Positions 35,201 through 47,639 of a DNA stretch of 64,000 nucleotides are shown piece by piece; positions within the stretch are counted from its first letter, which is position 1; each line of letters begins with the position of its first letter. Source of the stretch: Triplophysa rosa. Lineage: Eukaryota; Chordata; Actinopteri; Cypriniformes; Nemacheilidae. The notes under the pieces are model-generated. The model worked only from the letters and a program-made list of their open reading frames with translations. It made no database searches and was not told the origin of the DNA. The stretch is taken from the NCBI RefSeq assembly GCF_024868665.1, contig NC_079895.1, positions 24,142,848-24,206,847 on the forward strand, read 5' to 3'. Position numbers and translations under genes: made by a program.

Positions 35201-38200
35201 TTGTGCCATGAAAAGTGAGATATTTGTCATTCAAATGTAGTGAAGTACAGTAAAAAGTAAACAGAAAAAGTAATACTTAAGTACAAATACTCAAAAAGTG
35301 TACTCAAGTACAGTTCTCAAGTAAATGTACTTCGTTACTTCCCACCTCTGAACTAAATAAACCACCAAATCAGGGTATTTAGCCTATTATGTACTTTGCA
35401 AAGTGCAAACGCCACAAATTGGGTTTTACTAATATAATCTTTAATTTTGTCATTTAAAACACCTCTCCCCTTTAAACTTTAAAACTGCGCAGCTTGAAGA
35501 GATGCATGCAAAACATGTCTGACTTTAAAACAGCACAACTTGTGCCGCACGGAGAGACGCATCCACGGAGAGACACGTGTGACTTTAAAACTGCGCACCT
35601 CGCGCTGCACGGAGAACCACATCTGACTTTAAAACTGCACACCTCGCGCTGCACAAAGAGACACATCTAAAATGGTAATTTTAAAAGGGAAGAAGATGCC
35701 CTTGATTTATAACTGCGCAGCTCGCAAGTGACGTCACAGACCAACTAATCGATAATGAAATTCATTGACAACGAATTTCATTATCGATTATTATCGATTA
35801 GTTGTTGCAGCCCTAATTTAGTCTACTAAAAATCTAAATGGTTTAAATCATTTACTTGGCGTAATTAAATGTTCCATACAAAGATTCAACTATTTTGACA
35901 TAATTTACTTCACCTTAGAATTAAATTAAACCAGGTCATTACCTTTACTTTTCAGAAAAGTTCAGTAACTAGATTTGCATTGTTGGGACAGAATATTAGA
36001 CCATGAATGACATGTTCCAGTTCATTCAATCCCATTTGACTCAATTGACTCGTTAAGTAGGGCGTATTCATTCAACCAATGAAACGCTCTGACAGGGCTC
36101 ACACTCAAAGGCTATTGGCTCATGGCATGCCTCTTTGAAGAAAGAGCTGCACTGTCTTTGCTTGATACAGCAATGAATGAGAAATAGCTTTCAAAAAGAC
36201 ATATTATATAAATTGTATTACATTTCTTTAATCATGCAAACATGTTACATATTTGGTTCGAATGTACAGTTTGACTCACTTCATCACTTCTATAATCAGT
36301 AGAGGACAGCGCTGGTTTCTTTTTGCTGACTTTATGTTACATTTCACGTTATGCAGCAGCTCGTGTTAAGTTAACATAGGCATATAAAAACGTTTGTGCT
36401 TCCTTTGTAATGTGTTTCGGGGTGACTCGCCTGCAGTCGCGCTTCAAGTTTGCGGCGTTTTACCGGCGATCGTGAAGGAAAATAAGACGCTTTGTAAACC
36501 GCGTGGAGACACAGAATACATGTCTGTGCTTCCCCTTCTCCCAGAGACTTCTCTCTACCGTTTATATGAGATAAGAACATGTGCGCAAACTGATGTCCGC
36601 CAGGTGGGACAACAATATTTTCCGTCTCGTTTTTATTAGTCAGAAAATTTTTATTACAGTTTTCGTTATCATGCATTCATTTTTATTTAGTTATCGTCTC
36701 GTTTTCGTCAGTGAAAACATGTCGTTAACGAATACTTTTCGTCAACAAAATTAACACTGCTCAGGTGCAAAACGCATAGTTTGATTGCCAACTGCGCAGG
36801 AGCACGAATTTGAATTAATAATGTGAATGACACAGTTTAAACTGTTAAAATAGTTTAGAATAAATAAATAGCTAAAAAGTAAAAAAATAGTTTATTTTTT
36901 AATGGTGAATTACATTTCGTTTCGTTATAAAAATGGGTATTTTTATATGGGTTTGGGTATTTTGTTTGTTGCTCAGGCACAGAACGCAGTTTGATTGCCA
37001 ACCGCGCAAATTTTAATGATTTGAATGCATGCTGGGCATGAGTATGCTTAATTTCCTCCTTTAGCTTCGGCTGTCGCCGTAAGATAAAAAATTATACGGG
37101 TGCGCGACACGATTACATGCTGCTCTGTGTCACCGTGTCCCAAACGTCAATACATTTGGTTTGTCGGACATCAATCAGCGCTGCTCAGACCGATTGGCAT
37201 GTACCGCAGCAGAAAGTGCCTGTCATTAATTGCTCTCATGTTACTTTGATATAAACTGATAGGTCTGCGCAACTCGCGCATAAAGTTGAAAACATAATAA
37301 ATCACAAACTTAACATTACACTGTTGTGCTGAGAGAGTGTACGCTTTTCTTACGGGTTAACTCTAAACAGTCGCCGCATCATAATAATGTATGCATGCTC
37401 TGGTCCGGATAGTAAAGTGATACTGCTATGCGGGGGAGTGGGACAATGGCACTGTGAAAAAGGCCCGATGTGCAGCCCGCGTTTTAATATATGGTTATAA
37501 ATAAATTAGTTCAACTGTTAAACACTTTTTTGCTTAATTTTTTGATGGCTCATGCTCTACATGTTTTGACTGTTTGTGAACTCCCATTTTACCATGTGTT
37601 GTCCCCTATTATCCCCATTTATATATGGAGCCAATTATGAAATTACTACTATAGTTATTGTATTCTTATAGATTGAGTCACTTAATTTTGCTCTTAAAAT
37701 GCACAAGATTGCAGCATTTACCTTTAAAATATGCAAAAATGTATTCGGGGGAGAATGGACCCCCTACAGGAAAATATGTTTATAATTCTTGAGGGATGAC
37801 CATCTTCCTCAACACTCCCACAATTCAAGGAGAGCAGGACACTTACCTCAAAGAACTCATCGTAATGTTCTTGCATCTCAACATCACTGACAGCATCTAA
37901 TAAAACAGGTGAACAAAGTCCAGGCACGTTTAAACAAACCCCACATGAATAGAATCAGTGCAAATTAAATAGTCAAGACTTACTTATTCCATCTGCAGAC
38001 TGTGCTGTGTTTTGTGGGTTTCGGTAGATGTTCAGGAGCGCAATGGTCTGAAACACACATCAAATATCTACAGTTAACATTAACTGTTTGACCAATACAA
38101 GACAGACATCTAACGTTTACAGAAATGCATTATTGAAATGTCGGGTTAAAACAGGTAACGTTATGTACCTGGCTGAATGTGGGCTTGTTGTGGAGTCTGG

Positions 38201-38837
38201 AACACCGGTCTCCGTGGCGACATGCTCCAATTTTAAAGTAGAACGAGCAGTTAACCCTGTACAAAACACAAACACTTCAGGAAAATGCTAACATGGAGGC
38301 TAGTTAGTTTTGGCTAATTCTTTCCGAATTTTTAGTCATACGATATACACAATGATTCCAACCAAACACAGACCAATACATGAAAGTAAACTATAAATAT
38401 ACATATTTAGACATGATGGTCTTTATTCTGTGCTAACTGTAGTGCAGCTTACAAATCAGATCGCAACACAATGAATGAGACGCGCTGCACCCACGGCGAC
38501 GCTATGAGACAAAGAACACAATTTTCTAAACGTTTTTCAATAATACTTAATCGCCGTATAAAACTCCTCATTGTCTAAAACATGTAATACCAGAACTATA
38601 ATTATGACGAGTACACGCCATGTTAGCAAAAATTAGGTAAGTTAAGCTAATAACCACACGAGGCATTGGCAAAATAAACATAACAGCTTTATATTCTACC
38701 AACACGCGGAGATGCAACGATGCTTAAACGATGCTGAAAACGATTGCAAATCATCAAAAGCATGATATATTTTAAGAATAAGCGCTCACTCACTTGTCTT
38801 TTTCGGTACCAAAAATCGACGCCAGGTACTCGGCCAT
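32255..38837 (-). CDS. u2af1: Splicing factor U2AF 35-kDa subunit, complete, 8 exons
   Basis: Exons on the minus strand: 38794-38837, 38169-38256, 37984-38047, 37847-37896, 33783-33881, 32915-33048, 32608-32700, 32255-32372; phases agree, 229 aa. This nuclear protein pairs with U2AF2 and reads the AG at 3' splice sites. Start [15 protein letters not shown] matches the family. Zinc finger 1 has Cys18, Cys27, Cys33, His37, with Ser34 conserved. A U2AF-homology domain follows, carrying the [20 protein letters not shown] and [16 protein letters not shown] segments. Zinc finger 2 is at [20 protein letters not shown], and the tail is Arg/Ser-rich, ending ERSGRF. Exon 3 is 64 bases, one codon shorter than the human 67-base exon (reads ADGINAVSD). 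The glycine run of the human tail is nearly absent. Intron 4 is ~4 kb through transposon insertion. Directly downstream of it lies cbs, as on human chromosome 21. Confidence 0.97.
33192..33614. mobile_element. Inverted-repeat element in u2af1 intron 5
   Basis: Ends TTAAAGGGATACTTCAACC and GGATGAAATATCCCTTTAA are inverted; further in, GTTGTTCCAAATCTGTATA is mirrored by TACAGATTTGGAACAAC. Typical teleost MITE of about 420 bp. The arms produce short open frames on both strands that are not genes. Confidence 0.8.
34929..35817. mobile_element. Repeat nested inside the intron-4 hAT element
   Basis: Starts AACGATTATTTTGAAGATCG and ends TCGATTAGTTGTTGCAGCCC, the inverted ends of a very common fish repeat. 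TTTAGTCTACT occurs on both sides, consistent with a target duplication. The left end seems to lack its outermost bases. Includes a sub-block near 35240-35350 with AAGTACAAATACTC / TTACTTCCCACCTCTG, seen in another hAT-derived repeat. Confidence 0.6.
35465..35670. repeat. Minisatellite, about four 45-60-bp units
   Basis: GACTTTAAAACTGCGCACCT / CGCGCTGCACGGAGA recurs around 35475, 35522, 35581 and 35627. The cysteine-rich minus-strand frame across it is a product of the repeat. Confidence 0.75.
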
Positions 38838-39571
38838 TTTGAAATAAAGAAAAACGGTGGGACAGTTTCTTCTGCTGATGAAGCAACAGCGGAGACACTG
38901 AAGCTGGATAATCAGAGTACTGCCACCTAGTGTACTGAAGCGAATCAACTGCACAAGAAAACTTGTGCGCGCTGACCACAGTGGACAGTCACAGAGGCGA
39001 CATGTAGCATTGTATTTAATAGGCAATGCAGAGGCCGTTTTCATTTTGATCTTTTAATTAGATGAATTATTAGAGTATCAGGCTACAGGCTGCAATGTGT
39101 TCATTAGATGTGTGACTTTGCTATGGCGCATGCATCAAAGCGGTTACTTGGGTCAATTTTTAATTAATCACTGGAAAGTGCAGTCAGTGGGTAAAGTTTA
39201 CATAAAAGGGTGCAGTGTGAGCACTTAAAAACATTAATATTCTGCATGAACTTCTACATTTCAGCAACTCTGAAGAACTTAAAACAAGGTGAAGTTTTGT
39301 GAAATCATTCTTTAATATTGAGATTCAGCTCATAAATTATGATAACAACAAAAACAAGCTTAAAGTAATATAACATTAAATAGTACAACCTAACAGGAAT
39401 TAAAAACATTTGAAAATAGCAATTTTTGAATAGTTCTAAAATACACAGGGCTCCAAAAGTCATTGCGCACATTAGAATTAGTTTTTAGAAATGTTTTAAA
39501 AATTTTAGCAAAGCTAAATGGAAGTGTAAATTATTGCTGAATTGTGTCTCTGTTGAAGCATACAAAATGAA

Positions 39572-39577
39572 TTTATT
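39572..39577 (-). terminator. Candidate polyadenylation signal of the nectin-like gene
   Basis: AATAAA on the minus strand about 425 bases after the stop codon at 39998. Suits a gene that ends without a transmembrane exon, but unproven. Confidence 0.35.
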
Positions 39578-39997
39578 TTTCAAATCATGCTGCAGGGATA
39601 ATGACCCTATAGGTTTTGCACAAATGCGGCATAATTCAAGCCTGAGAACTAACACATTACCAGTAACTTCGTGTTCACTAGTTATTGTGCTGTACATAAT
39701 TTGTGATATCATATTTTGTAAAGCATTTTATAGTCTTAGAACAGCATATGAATTCATTAATCTCTTGTGGGGAGTGTTAACAAACCATTGAAGTAGACCT
39801 ACTTCAAATATTTTTAAAGGGAGATGAATCTTCAAATAATACGAGGGACTCAAAGCTCAGAATGGAAACCTCCTAAAAAAAAAAGAGGAAAATTGTAAAA
39901 AAAAAAAAAGAGTAAACTGTCACTTCTTTCATCAAAGCGTACCGACTCAAGATTTCTTGGACACTCTAATCTATATCACTGCCATTTCAATAGCAGT

Positions 39998-42900
39998 TCA
40001 TCTTCCTGAAAGTAAATAAAAGCATTCACCTTTCTGCCAGTAGAGTGAGCCAGTTCCTATGCCATACTCATTAGAAGCTTCACAGATATACAGGCCATTG
40101 AGATCAGATGTTGGTTTCAAGAAGTACAATCTATTGCCCTCTGTTTTAATTGCATTGTTATGGATGGTCTGGTTCATCCTACATGAACAAGAGAAAATGC
40201 TGTGTGTCCATGTTTATTACATTCTAAAATCAGTTCAGTGCTAAAATCTCAAATAGACTCTAAAGACGAAAACAAACACAACACAATCCGTCTTTTCTGA
40301 ACACATCTCTGTGTCTAGTTAAGGACAACACATTTTGTGTCACAGAGTGCACGAAACATAACATAACACTGAAAACCAAGCGAAAAAGCAAACTAATAAG
40401 GAAAAAAAATATTAATCATCCCATGCCTCAATAACCATTTAATGTAACATGTAATATACTGTATATAAAAAATAACAAATCATCTGCCACAACATTCATG
40501 CTCTTCCTGGTTATTCCACTCTAATTTAGGGAAGCAAAAAGTAGGTGGTTTTATTGCAACAGTTTCCTGATGCATCATTCAACTTATGTTTACATATTGT
40601 CATAGACTTGCATACAATTTTCCCCCTTCACAGATTGCTTATTTCGGAGTGTCTATAAACACAGAGTGCAAATAGCCCTGCTATAATAGCAGAGGCTATA
40701 TTTACACTAACTCTGAAATAGAGGAAATGTAAGAACAGCGATGTGGAAACATCCAGTGGCATAGAAAGTAATGTGCGCGCCAAATAGTCCAAATCCACCT
40801 TTTACCAAACTCGCTCTTTTACTGTACCTTTTCACATTAGGCCTACTGTTCTCAATAGACTGTAGAGGCATTCATTTACAATAAAATAAAGAAAATCTTA
40901 ATATAATAATGAAGTGTCAGGTAAGTTTAGGGATAGGTGTAGGCAGGGATTTATTTTCCCTATAATTTGGCATCAATTTAATAAATGTAATAAATATAAT
41001 CTTTTACACTTTCTTATTATTGTGTAATGTTCAATGCACAACAACACTGAGATGCAAATAGTATCAATGGCAACTAATTATTATTTACACTTAATGCAAA
41101 GAAAACGCTGTTCTTTTCACTTAGTGTATATATATTGGCAAGAAACTTTGCTATTTTCAGTTAGTGTAAACAGTATATCTTGTTATTTCACTTATCCTCA
41201 ATATTTCGATTTTGATGTGTCTATATCTGTCCCCAATCCTGCTGCTGGAGGGCCAGTGTCCAGGAGACTTTAGCTCCAATCCTAATCAAGGGTTCTCACT
41301 TTGTAATTAGATGTTGCTTAAAAACGTCAGCTTACATTTGTGTCTTCACAGTAGGAAGAAAGTAAAATTGAAAGCGGCATCATGAAACTAGAGAATTTTA
41401 CTGGTAAGTTCCATAGCACAGGCCAAACATTGTATTTTATTTATCAACAATCACAATAAAAAGTTAACACAGTGAACTGTGAACAACAATGTTATTAGTG
41501 CTATTAGGAGATATTAATGACTTGGAGTCACATCATCCATTTTAAGTGTTTGTACCTTTTCCATCTGAATAGCATGGCTTTAGGATTAGCATCTGCCTCA
41601 CATTGAAACCCGTCACCACTGAGTAGAGGTGTAATATAGACCAGCTGAGGTGAATCTTTAACACAAAAAACATATGACTGACAAAATCAGCAATAAATTA
41701 ATTAACTTATTTGTTTTATTAATGTATTACTGATACTATTGGATAAATAGAAGGGATTAAATATAGAGATTTTCAGAATCACATTAACCACAATACTTAT
41801 TGTAATAGAAGACTTGCCAATCATGTAACTTACAATGCACCACCATCTTATGATCAATTGCCAGTTCCTCTTTCAGGGAATGATGTCTCGCCACACATTG
41901 GACATTTAGCTGATTCATCGCTACAGTTGGGACACCGATCAGACTGCTTGAGACTGTGTACATCTCGTCCTGGTTTTCAACAGTGTTCTTTACTTCTTTA
42001 ACAGAATCCGACAAAGTGCCTAAATTCCATGACACCTCAGCTGGGGACTGGGATGTGGAAGCTGTGCAGGTTGCCAGGTTGACATCAGACCGTCCAACGA
42101 CAAGAACAGCATCAGTAGTCACTTTCACATTCAAAGGGTTAACTGTGGTTGGTGAACAGTCAAATTTGTAAACGCTTCAAACATTTTAAGGATAAAACAT
42201 GTCAGCATTACTAAAACATCCAACCATGATGAATATAAACACAAACATAACAATTCAATGTTTAATAATTGGAAATTTTGCATAACGCACAATCCACAAG
42301 ATACAATAATAGCTGAATCAATGCAAAAGTGGAAATGTTTATTTATGATTTATGACTTACATACAGTATGTTTATTGTTATCAGAAATATCAAGATTTTC
42401 TTATGTGCAAGCAACAAATGTGCACGACCTGGAGGATGTTTCCTGGAGAAAAGTGGACAGTTAAAGTAGCCTATAAAACTATTGATCATCCAGGTAACAC
42501 CATGTGGACTAAACATCACCTATTCAGGGCAGCACTAAAACAAAGTTATTATTAGATTATTTTAACTTATAATATTTAGCATATTCTGCAAGACGTATGT
42601 AAATATATACTTTTTAGGAAGTTGTTGTTTCTTAAATTGTTTTTATTAGAAATTATACCCACAAGCAAAGTTTCAAATAGCCTACAGCAAGAAAACGGCA
42701 AAAGAGGACAGGTTGAAAAGAGGCTAAATGAAGTGATCAGGCATACACTTTTTTATTAGTAGTAATATTTTTATCTTCCATGTATGCAGTAATAATTGTG
42801 TGGCTGAGACCACAAGACGTGTTTATCTAAATGTGATGATGCAGCAGCTATGGTAGCATACCAGCCAGTGCCAAAATGTATAAATAGCATTAGAATTCAT

Positions 42901-43130
42901 TTTAAACCAAAAACAACATAAAAACATTAAGTAATTAATTTAGTCTAAAACTCGTGACAAAAACTTGGGCGAGCTTGAGTTATCTTTATATCCAAATTGT
43001 GCATCGTACAGAAATCAGAAACTTAACTTAAATGAGCAAACTGAAAATTATATTCGGAGAATTGCTTACCTTCACTGCTGCTGATGAAATACGAGATACA
43101 AGTTATCGTCAAAATGTGACGGAAAAACAT
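39998..43130 (-). CDS. Nectin-like immunoglobulin protein, probably secreted, no V domain
   Basis: Four minus-strand exons in phase: 43070-43130 (signal peptide, MFFRHILTITCISYFISSSE), 41834-42142 (one Ig domain), 41556-41655 and 39998-40178 (a second Ig domain split over two exons); 216 aa. First Ig: Cys in LATCTAS, Trp in EVSWN, Cys in VQCVARHH. Second Ig: Cys in FQCEADANPKA, Trp in FRWKR, Cys in GLYICEASNEYG. These match domains 2 and 3 of nectin/PVR-type adhesion receptors. The usual membrane-distal V domain was not found in the 0.9-kb first intron, and no transmembrane segment follows. After WQKG a GTGAAT could be a donor, but reading on gives a stop 11 codons later, and removing the 24 bases to the next AG gives a stop too. 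It may be a soluble binding protein, a short isoform, or a degrading gene. Confidence 0.65.
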
Positions 43131-43669
43131 TATTAAATCCGGGGCTATATCAGGAAGAGCTACGAAGCGAGCGCCTTCTCACGCAAATGTCAGATCTTAA
43201 AGCGTCAATAGCCTACTTTCGATTCTGGTGTTGTAGACCATTGGTTCCCAAACGTTTTGAAACCCGATTTAACTAAATGTACATGCGTACATACATGTAT
43301 AAAATTAAATCCAGATGAGCAAACAACATATGAAGTATAAACAGCTGCATGAATTTATTACAAATGCATTACAACGGACATTATATGAGGTGAAACGAAT
43401 CATTTAAATTGATCTGTCATTTACAACTCGATGACACATGTAAACAAATCTTATAGACTGATATGAACCATTTGCTGTATGTGGGAATCGTTGGAAAAAA
43501 ACATTAGAATAAAGATTGATACTTAATTCTTTAAATAATAATAAACAACTCTTATTTTTTTCTTATTTGATTCAATTCAATTCAATCTTATTTGCTTTGT
43601 TCTAACTTGACCTAAAAAGGAAACTAAAATACCTGTGCATGATGGAACAGTATGGAGTTATTTTGCATA

Positions 43670-45434
43670 GGCTACTATTAAAAAGGAAATGCAAATTGCA
43701 TTTGCAAATGCGTTTTCTATTTGTCGTGTCAAAATTGTGACATAATTCAAACGCAAATGCAAACCGTTTTCATTTGCATTTACGCGAACGTACAATGTCT
43801 GCCAAATTTCAAAAGGAAAAGCAAAGTCTATTTGCAAATGAATTACCTGTGTTTTACGAGTTACGACCCTGCCAAATTTAAATCGCAATAGCAATTCCCC
43901 ATATGCCATTTCACTTCCTCTGGCGTCGCGTATTAAGCCTGCCAAAACTCAAATGAAATCGCAAATCCCTTTGCATTTGCGTTTCCTCTGACTTGTACAG
44001 AAACCTGTCAATCAATGGCGGGGGTGGACTTATTCAATGGGGCGTGTTTGTATCGGGAAGTGACGTCATTCACAGTCGCAGTGATGGCAGTCAGTCCAAC
44101 ACTAAGGTGACACTGTCAGGGCGACACCGGTTGTGGCTAAAAGGGATTCAGCTACAGGTAAAAGCCAAAATAACAATAATGGAACAAATGAGGATCAGAT
44201 GCAAAGTTTCATATAGAGAAAATCTTTACAATGAATCACAATTGCGGTATTTAACAAGTATAATTTAAAGAAGTTCAACGGGCTCGATAAACAGATGAAC
44301 ACAAACAGTGGTCTGGTGATCTCAATGAGCTACCAATAAAAGTCATATTGAAGCAGTGTGGATTCATCATGATTACATGAATTTCTCAGGTTGGTGCATC
44401 AGCTGATGGGCTCATGTACTGCACATGTTGTTGAAAAGGCTGTTCGGAAATTAAATTTTAAATACAGCATTAACTCCATCCAGTAATTTGTAGATGACAG
44501 CTACTTCTGTCCAGCAAACTCACTAAAACACTGGAGCACAAGTTAGTCTTTGTCTCACTATGTTATGATACACAAATAAAGAGATGTAGAATTCACATAC
44601 TCTTGTAATTTATTATTAACTTGTTATATGCATAATGAACAACAATGATAATGCAGGATGCTGTTTATTCATACAAAGTGAACATGTTTTGTTATGGTTT
44701 ACAACACGTATTAATCATGATGCAAAATACGGTCACAGTGTTGTCAAGAAATGTCATGTCCTCGGAGTACTGTGAAAACGAATATCATAAACAAACATGT
44801 TTAGAGGAATGTTGCAGAAGGTGATGATTATCCATCTTGCACCGAAGTTTCACATGCTAAGTGATGCCGCTCTGAGCCCAGACTTCCAGCGCGAGTTATT
44901 TCCAAACAAAAAAACCCTGAAAACTGCACCGTTTTCAACGCCGATTGTGAGTGCACTTGTAACTTCACTCCTAATGTGTTTAGCTGTATCACATGTATGT
45001 ATCTACTTAAGTTCCAGTCGACGGTGAATGACGTCACTTCCCGATACAAACACACCCCGTTGAATAAGCCCACCCCCGCCATTGATTGACAGGTTTCTGT
45101 ACAAGTCAGAGGAAACGCAAATGCAAAGGAATTTGCGATTTCATTTCATTTGTTTTGGCAGGCTAATACGCGACGCCAGAGGAAGTGAAATAGCATATGG
45201 GGAATTGCTATTGCGATTTAAATATGGCAGGGTCGTAACTCGTAAGACACAGGTAATTCATTTGCAAATAGACTTTGCTTTTCCTTTTGAAATTTGGCAG
45301 ACATCGTACGTTCGCGTAAATGCAAATGCAAACGGTTTGCAATTGCGTTTGAATTATGTCACAATTTTGACACGAACAAATAGAAAATGCATTTGCAATT
45401 GCAGTTTGCAATTCCTTTTTAATATAGTCCGCAG
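43670..45434. mobile_element. Foldback element with ~410-bp arms rich in ATTTGCAT
   Basis: Left arm about 43670-44081 and right arm about 45018-45434 are inverted copies. Shared blocks include GACGCCAGAGGAAGTGAAAT and its complement, TCAATCAATGGCGGGGGTGG and its complement, and GTGACGTCATTCAC. Both arms hold many ATTTGCAT/ATGCAAAT octamers. The arms produce matching open frames on opposite strands (43658-43945 minus, 45082-45447 plus), which mirror one another and need not be protein. The central ~935 bp has no recognised gene. Confidence 0.85.
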
Positions 45435-45639
45435 AATCATTCCATAGTATGTCATTCCATAGGGAACTGTGTTATGGGTATTTTAATGGGATAAATGTTC
45501 CTGCTTTTGGGAGCACAGTCTCTTGATACAGGGGTAGATTGTGGTTCGTGCTCCACTGACAGGCGCTGCCTTTTTTTGTTTCTCACGTAGGCTACGCCAG
45601 GGATGAGAACGCTAGCTCACACAAGTTGAAATCGGCAAC

Positions 45640-45890
45640 AGCACACTGACGGCGCATTCTGGCGGTTTCACATTAGCACTTTTGGTGCGCACCCAGGTTC
45701 GATTAACGTCAGAGTTTGGTTCGTTTGGGTGATGTGAACGCTGTCTTCTGAACCCGGGTGAGCACCCGCGAACTGTACCCGACTGTAGGTCTGGGGTGCG
45801 GTTCATGTGAACTCCAGTACGCTTCGCTGATGATATGAAGTATGACCGCAATCGTACCAAATCGCGGAAATGAACCGCTATTAAAGACGT
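45640..45890. repeat. MITE-like repeat fragment
   Basis: TTGGTGCGCACCCAGGTTCG and CGGGTGAGCACCCGCGAACT are partly inverted copies around GTTTGGTTCGTTTGGGTGATG. Looks like a known type of fish DNA-transposon derivative; boundaries uncertain. The 105-residue minus-strand frame lies inside it. Confidence 0.4.
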
Positions 45891-46519
45891 ATTATTTGAT
45901 AAAAATGTGTGCTTGTGTGTGTGTTTCACTCACTTTTCTGACGAGCGTGACTGACACGCTCCAAGCAGAGAGCTATAGGCCTACATCTCATTTCTGTTCG
46001 CCATCAGCGATCTTAAGAGCATTGGCAGTACATTCATAGACGAAAGAGCCGTTATGTACTGAAGCTTTGGAAACAAAACTCGTGGTTCAAAAACAAAAAT
46101 GTATAAAAGTGAAGCGAGCAATTTTGCCGCCTTCTCCTGCGTTGTCGTTAAGCGACAGGGTAAACAGCTGCAGGCTTGATGACGCAAACGACCCGCGGTT
46201 CGGTACTGACCCAAAAATAATTAAAGCTGCAAGCAGCATTTATCGGGTTCGAGCAGTTTAAGGCCTCTTAGTCACTTTTGCAGACGCCGACTAGGCTCAG
46301 GACTCAACCCTTACACGTCCACGATGTATAATAGTCCTCCACATGCAAAATAATGCAAGGGTTTGTCAGTAACACTTAATAGACACAACGTATGCTTGCA
46401 TACATATGCACACATAAGTGTCACTGCAGTGCAGCAGACCGCAACACCCTACAGTGGACAGCGAACACAGCCGAGAAGATCATCCATGTCTCTCTCCCCT
46501 TTATTCTAGATATATTTAT

Positions 46520-46770
46520 CTATGTTGCTATGGGCGTGACTTGGCACCTGTCAATTGATAATTCACTAAGCCACGAGAAAAACGAACCAACTCCCATGCC
46601 TCTACTATGTTCTAACGCAGAGATATAGGTCTGGCTACACGGTTGCTAAACTAATCTGTTTGGTTGCTATGGGAGTGGAATGACACCTGTCAATTGATAA
46701 TCCACTAAGCCACGAGGAAAACGAACCAAGTCCCGTGCCTCTACGATGTTCTACTACAGAGATATTGCTG
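46520..46770 (+). repeat. Tandem duplication, ~136-bp period
   Basis: GTTGCTATGGGCGTGACTTG...ACCTGTCAATTGATAATTCA...CCTCTACTATGTTCTA (from about 46523) recurs from about 46660 with small changes. Two copies in direct orientation. Confidence 0.8.
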
Positions 46771-47620
46771 TAATAAAGTCCACAAGCAGGGAAAAACCAG
46801 CACCAGGAATCAGGGAGGCCATGGAGGTGCCGGGAGCTCTGGCAACCATGGGGGTGCCGGCAGTTCAGGGGACCAGGGTGGTGCCGCACCCACATGAAGC
46901 CAGGCTATAGTGTCGCGTGCACAGGAAGCCAGAGTGGAACACTGGAACACCGAACAACTCTGGGAACTTTGGAGCGGCCGGCTCGGGGAACTCTGGACCG
47001 CCGGACGGGACCGGCTGGAACTCTGGTAACTTTGGAGTGGCTGGCTCGGGGAACTCTGTAACACCGGACTGGACCGGTTGGAACCCGGGATTACAGCGGG
47101 CTGCTGGGTCAGTGGAGGACTTCGGAGTGATGGTGAGGTGAGCCGGGTCACCCAACGAGTGTTCGGACGGGATCGGATGATCGATCCTATCCGGGGTGGT
47201 CTCGCTAACACCTAGGCGAGAGCCACTTATCCACCGGATAAGATCAATGAACTCAACCATGGGTCTGTCCCTGAACTCAGGAGCCAGACACCGATGGGAG
47301 TCATCATCCAACCCCATCACAAAACACGCGTTCAGCGAGCGATCGTCCCAACTCACCTGAGAGCTCAATTCGAGGAAGTCTTCCATGCATCTCTCCAAAG
47401 GACGACAGTCTTGACTAAGATGGTACCTGAGATTGTCCTCTGGAGAGATGTTGAGCCGCAAGTAATCCATTTTTTCCGGTCTGGTCTTCTGTAATGGATC
47501 ACTCCCAGACAAGATGCTTTTAAACAATAATCCGTTTAAAGTCCACAAGCAGGGAAAAACCAAAGAACAAAAGATCTTCAATGGAGTAAACACACAGGAG
47601 TTACATTTTACACAAGACAT
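46635..47620 (-). pseudogene. LTR-retrotransposon gag fragment
   Basis: A minus-strand frame, most plausibly starting at the ATG before DYLRLNISPED near 47470, reads as the capsid-type part of a teleost Ty3/Gypsy-like gag (LERCMEDFLELSSQ, LNACFVMGLDD). It then passes into a Pro-rich stretch of repeated (V/T)EFPEP units and frame breaks. No reverse transcriptase, protease or integrase follows, so the copy cannot act on its own. CCACAAGCAGGGAAAAACC occurs at both 46779 and 47540, suggesting a short derivative element with repeated ends. Confidence 0.6.
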
Positions 47621-47639
47621 AGAACTAAGGAACAGTCAG

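Larger units (their letters stand above)
34763..36759. mobile_element. hAT-type nonautonomous element in u2af1 intron 4
   Basis: Ends CAGTGTTAATTTTGAC and CAACAAAATTAACACTG, flanked by a perfect 8-bp duplication CTCAGGTG (34755-34762 and 36760-36767). CAGTG-type ends with an 8-bp duplication are the hAT hallmark. The 1997-bp body contains further nested repeats (about 34929-35817) and no intact transposase. Confidence 0.9.

Noticed and set aside
35472..35666. Cys-rich peptide frame resembling a small secreted protein
   Set aside because: Internal tandem repeats show it is a minisatellite inside a transposon.
42143..43069. Hidden V-domain exon of the nectin-like gene
   Set aside because: Read on the minus strand; no Cys...Trp...Tyr-x-Cys frame of suitable length found.
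43658..43945. 95-residue frame matching 45082-45447
   Set aside because: The match arises because both lie in inverted arms of one transposon; no known domain.
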